From the NCBI GenBank assembly GCA_030066985.1, contig JASJAN010000008.1, positions 62,001 through 126,000 of the forward strand: 64,000 bases of DNA. Reading direction: 5' to 3'. The DNA is from Desulfobacterales bacterium (lineage in GTDB: Bacteria; Desulfobacterota; Desulfobacteria; Desulfobacterales; JAHEIW01). The translations under genes and the position numbers were made by a program. Below, one piece after another: positions 62,738-64,000 of the stretch; within the stretch, counting starts at the first letter, position 1; every line of letters begins with the position of its first letter. The notes beneath the pieces were generated by a model. That model did not search any database and had not been told where the DNA came from. It saw only the letters and a list, made by a program, of their open reading frames with translations.

Positions 62738-62785
62738 CGCCTTATTTTTACACATCAACCGGACTTCCTATCCAGCAGCCAAGCC

Positions 62786-63271
62786 TTAATTCCCAAATCT
62801 TCCGTCATCAACTGTGTTTCTTGCAGCGGTGGTTTTTTGTCCAAGCCAGCCGATGCGCTCCGTATGGCGAACGTCAAATTCGGGCACATAGGGCTTAATA
62901 TCCAGCAGCGGCGTATTGTCGACAATATCGATGTCTTTGACAGAGAGAATTTGATACTCAATCCGAATGAGTCGAACGATGGACAGACCAATTGGGTTGG
63001 GACGGGCAGGTGCGCGCGTGGCAAATAAACCGCGCTCGGCATCATCTAAAAAAGGCGTGATTCGCAGTCGATAGGGTTGGGCCAAATGGCAATGATAGAT
63101 GAGGATAATGTGTGAGAAGCCTTCAAGGTCCTGCAAACCGGCAACAAATTCATCAAAAATTTCAACCTCCGCCTTGACATCAGCGCCGCCGACTGGCTGG
63201 ATGGGTGTGCCCTCAAGGCGCTCAAATGGTGTGTGAATCGTTCCGATCGGTTTGTAATCTACAGTATCCAA
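62786..63271 (-). CDS. trmO: tRNA m6t6A37 methyltransferase TrmO
   Basis: A 161-residue protein of the TsaA/YaeB/TrmO (UPF0066) family, which N6-methylates t6A37 in tRNA-Thr. It opens YKPIGTIHTPFE and has the signature FSHIILIYHCH, then G-L-F-A-T-R-A-P-A-R-P-N-P-I-G-L-S (about 80-96), DNTPLLDIKPYV near 120. It starts at TTG with GGGAG upstream. It is downstream of three small-protein genes on the same strand. Confidence 0.92.
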   Translation of the reverse strand: MDTVDYKPIGTIHTPFERLEGTPIQPVGGADVKAEVEIFDEFVAGLQDLEGFSHIILIYHCHLAQPYRLRITPFLDDAERGLFATRAPARPNPIGLSIVRLIRIEYQILSVKDIDIVDNTPLLDIKPYVPEFDVRHTERIGWLGQKTTAARNTVDDGRFGN

Positions 63272-63294
63272 ATATATCTCCCGTGTGGATTTTT

Positions 63295-63480
63295 TCAGTT
63301 TTTTGATGAGATCTCATCATCAAAGTTCTTTTGGGTTAAAAACCAGATCGTGCAGGACTCGCGGAATTTGCAGTAGATATCCGGGTCGCGGCAATCCAGG
63401 CAGTCCGCGCACATGTAGATCTGGTGCTTGCTGCATTCGTAGCGGGTTTCGCGCTCCGGATGGTTTGAACACTGTCCCAA
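63295..63480 (-). CDS. Small cysteine/histidine-rich putative zinc protein
   Basis: A 61-residue protein with a B-box-like cross pattern: C-S-N-H (4-7), C-S-K-H (about 16-19), C-A-D-C (24-27), then further cysteines, giving C-x2-H...C-x2-H...C-x2-C. It probably binds one or two zinc ions. The TTG start has AAAGGA six bases upstream. It is between a coiled-coil peptide gene and trmO, all on the minus strand with short gaps. Function unknown. Confidence 0.72.
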   Translation of the reverse strand: MGQCSNHPERETRYECSKHQIYMCADCLDCRDPDIYCKFRESCTIWFLTQKNFDDEISSKN

Positions 63481-63491
63481 TTAGTTTCCTT

Positions 63492-63668
63492 TTATTCCTT
63501 CAGTTTTTCAATCTGTTTTACGAGCGCATTGCGTTCGTCTTCAAGCTCAAACAGCTGCATCATGATAGGGGGCTTGACGGAATGGGCCGGCATGCGTTTA
63601 TTGACTTCCGCAATTTTTTCATCCACCTTTTTCAGTTTTTCCTCTAATGCCTGCAGATCCGATTTCAT
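63492..63668 (-). CDS. 58-residue helical coiled-coil peptide, unknown
   Basis: A small gene with ATG at 63668, AAGGA seven bases upstream and TAA at 63492. The 58 residues form two charged helices (SDLQALEEKLKKVDEKIAE and FELEDERNALVKQIEKLKE) around a central MPAHSVKPPIMMQ segment. The pattern is an antiparallel helical hairpin. I do not recognise the family. It lies 12 bases upstream of the cysteine-rich protein and probably shares its transcript. Confidence 0.7.
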   Translation of the reverse strand: MKSDLQALEEKLKKVDEKIAEVNKRMPAHSVKPPIMMQLFELEDERNALVKQIEKLKE

Positions 63669-63753
63669 ATATCACGTTCCTTATGCGAATTTTTCAACCG
63701 GTAAACGGGCTAACCCACCAGAGGCGGACACGCGGGCAACGGGCTCAACAGTC

Positions 63754-63975
63754 TTAATCAACATGCGGCCATCTTTCCCCCTCCCGCTCCTCAGCAAAAT
63801 AACAGAATCGATTCCACTCCAGCTCTTTACCGGAAAGCGGGCAGCGCAGCTTAACCTTGCGATCGCTGATACCGACAACCTCCCAATCGCCCTTGCGCGG
63901 TCCGCCATCGATATAAATTTTCTGGCCAACGGCAAAAGGGTAGGGCTTAAAATAAAGCACGGTTTCGTTGCTCAT
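63754..63975 (-). CDS. 73-residue protein with SH3-like fold pattern, unknown
   Basis: A small protein beginning MSNETVLYFKPYPFAVGQKIY. Its alternating strand pattern (GQKIYIDGG, WEVVGISDRKVKLRCP, LEWNRFCYF) resembles a small SH3-like barrel. The ATG at 63975 follows GAGGAGG. It heads a minus-strand run of three small genes and trmO, with an 85-base gap before the next one. Function unknown. Confidence 0.72.
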   Translation of the reverse strand: MSNETVLYFKPYPFAVGQKIYIDGGPRKGDWEVVGISDRKVKLRCPLSGKELEWNRFCYFAEEREGERWPHVD

Positions 63976-64000
63976 ATCAACCTCCTCAACTTACCCTCAT

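Overview
The window is a stretch of bacterial chromosome, about 86% protein coding. It most likely comes from an anaerobic deltaproteobacterium (Desulfobacterota, Desulfobacterales-like). This assignment is an inference from gene content: a type-B succinate dehydrogenase/fumarate reductase in cytochrome b, flavoprotein, iron-sulfur order; a complete tol-pal operon; an FmdB zinc-ribbon protein; a UPF0251 plus Mrp/NBP35 pair; a TRAP transporter; and a PilY1-type pilus tip protein. I see no phage, plasmid, CRISPR or insertion-sequence gene.

Layout. 1-4300: end of a type IV pilus minor-pilin operon (prepilin, PilX-like, PilY1-like), closed by a strong terminator. 4500-12000: LysM protein, groES-groEL, FmdB, a HELIH metalloprotein, a PilZ protein, a 32-residue bS22/AURKAIP1-type ribosomal peptide, and hflK-hflC. 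12300-19730: DUF721/DciA, a TrmN6-like methyltransferase, two tRNA-Ser genes, dnaX-ybaB-recR, a cysteine-cluster protein, murI and a hybrid histidine kinase. 19800-25300: an MscS channel, sdhCAB and an HD hydrolase. 25560-30960: tolQRAB-pal-cpoB with a clear sigma70-type promoter. 30977-35409: ruvC-ruvA-ruvB, a SAM hydrolase and a membrane-anchored unknown. 35570-39110: a CYTH protein, rplM-rpsI and a second MscS channel. 39114-39895: a frameshifted gene remnant.

40011-56737 is the main accessory block and looks built for peptide and lactam use. It holds a creatininase-family hydrolase, biotin carboxylase (accC) and biotin carrier (accB), a three-part TRAP transporter, pxpABC (5-oxoprolinase), an M24 Xaa-Pro peptidase, and a full oligopeptide ABC importer (oppA-B-C-D-F) with a small anchored protein. 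PxpB/PxpC are homologous to the carboxyltransferase domain of urea carboxylase, and a biotin carboxylase and carrier lie next to them. A split biotin-dependent lactam carboxylase/hydrolase is therefore a reasonable hypothesis. 57124-64000 holds a retropepsin-like protease, a PAP2 phosphatase, DUF2784 and TM2 membrane proteins, UPF0251-Mrp, an MBL hydrolase, TrmO and three very small proteins.

The most unusual content is intergenic. Two long nested hairpins (51657-51803 and 61426-61605) begin at the stop codon of the preceding gene. They share a conserved core while their stems differ in a compensatory way. A separate 180-base imperfect palindrome lies at 61681-61859. Many other gaps between tandem genes are filled by cassettes of short near-repeated words arranged as inverted arms around a unique centre. 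The word families are GGTTATTG, CAGGTGTCAG, GGTTCAGAGG, CACGAAG and GCGGGTT.
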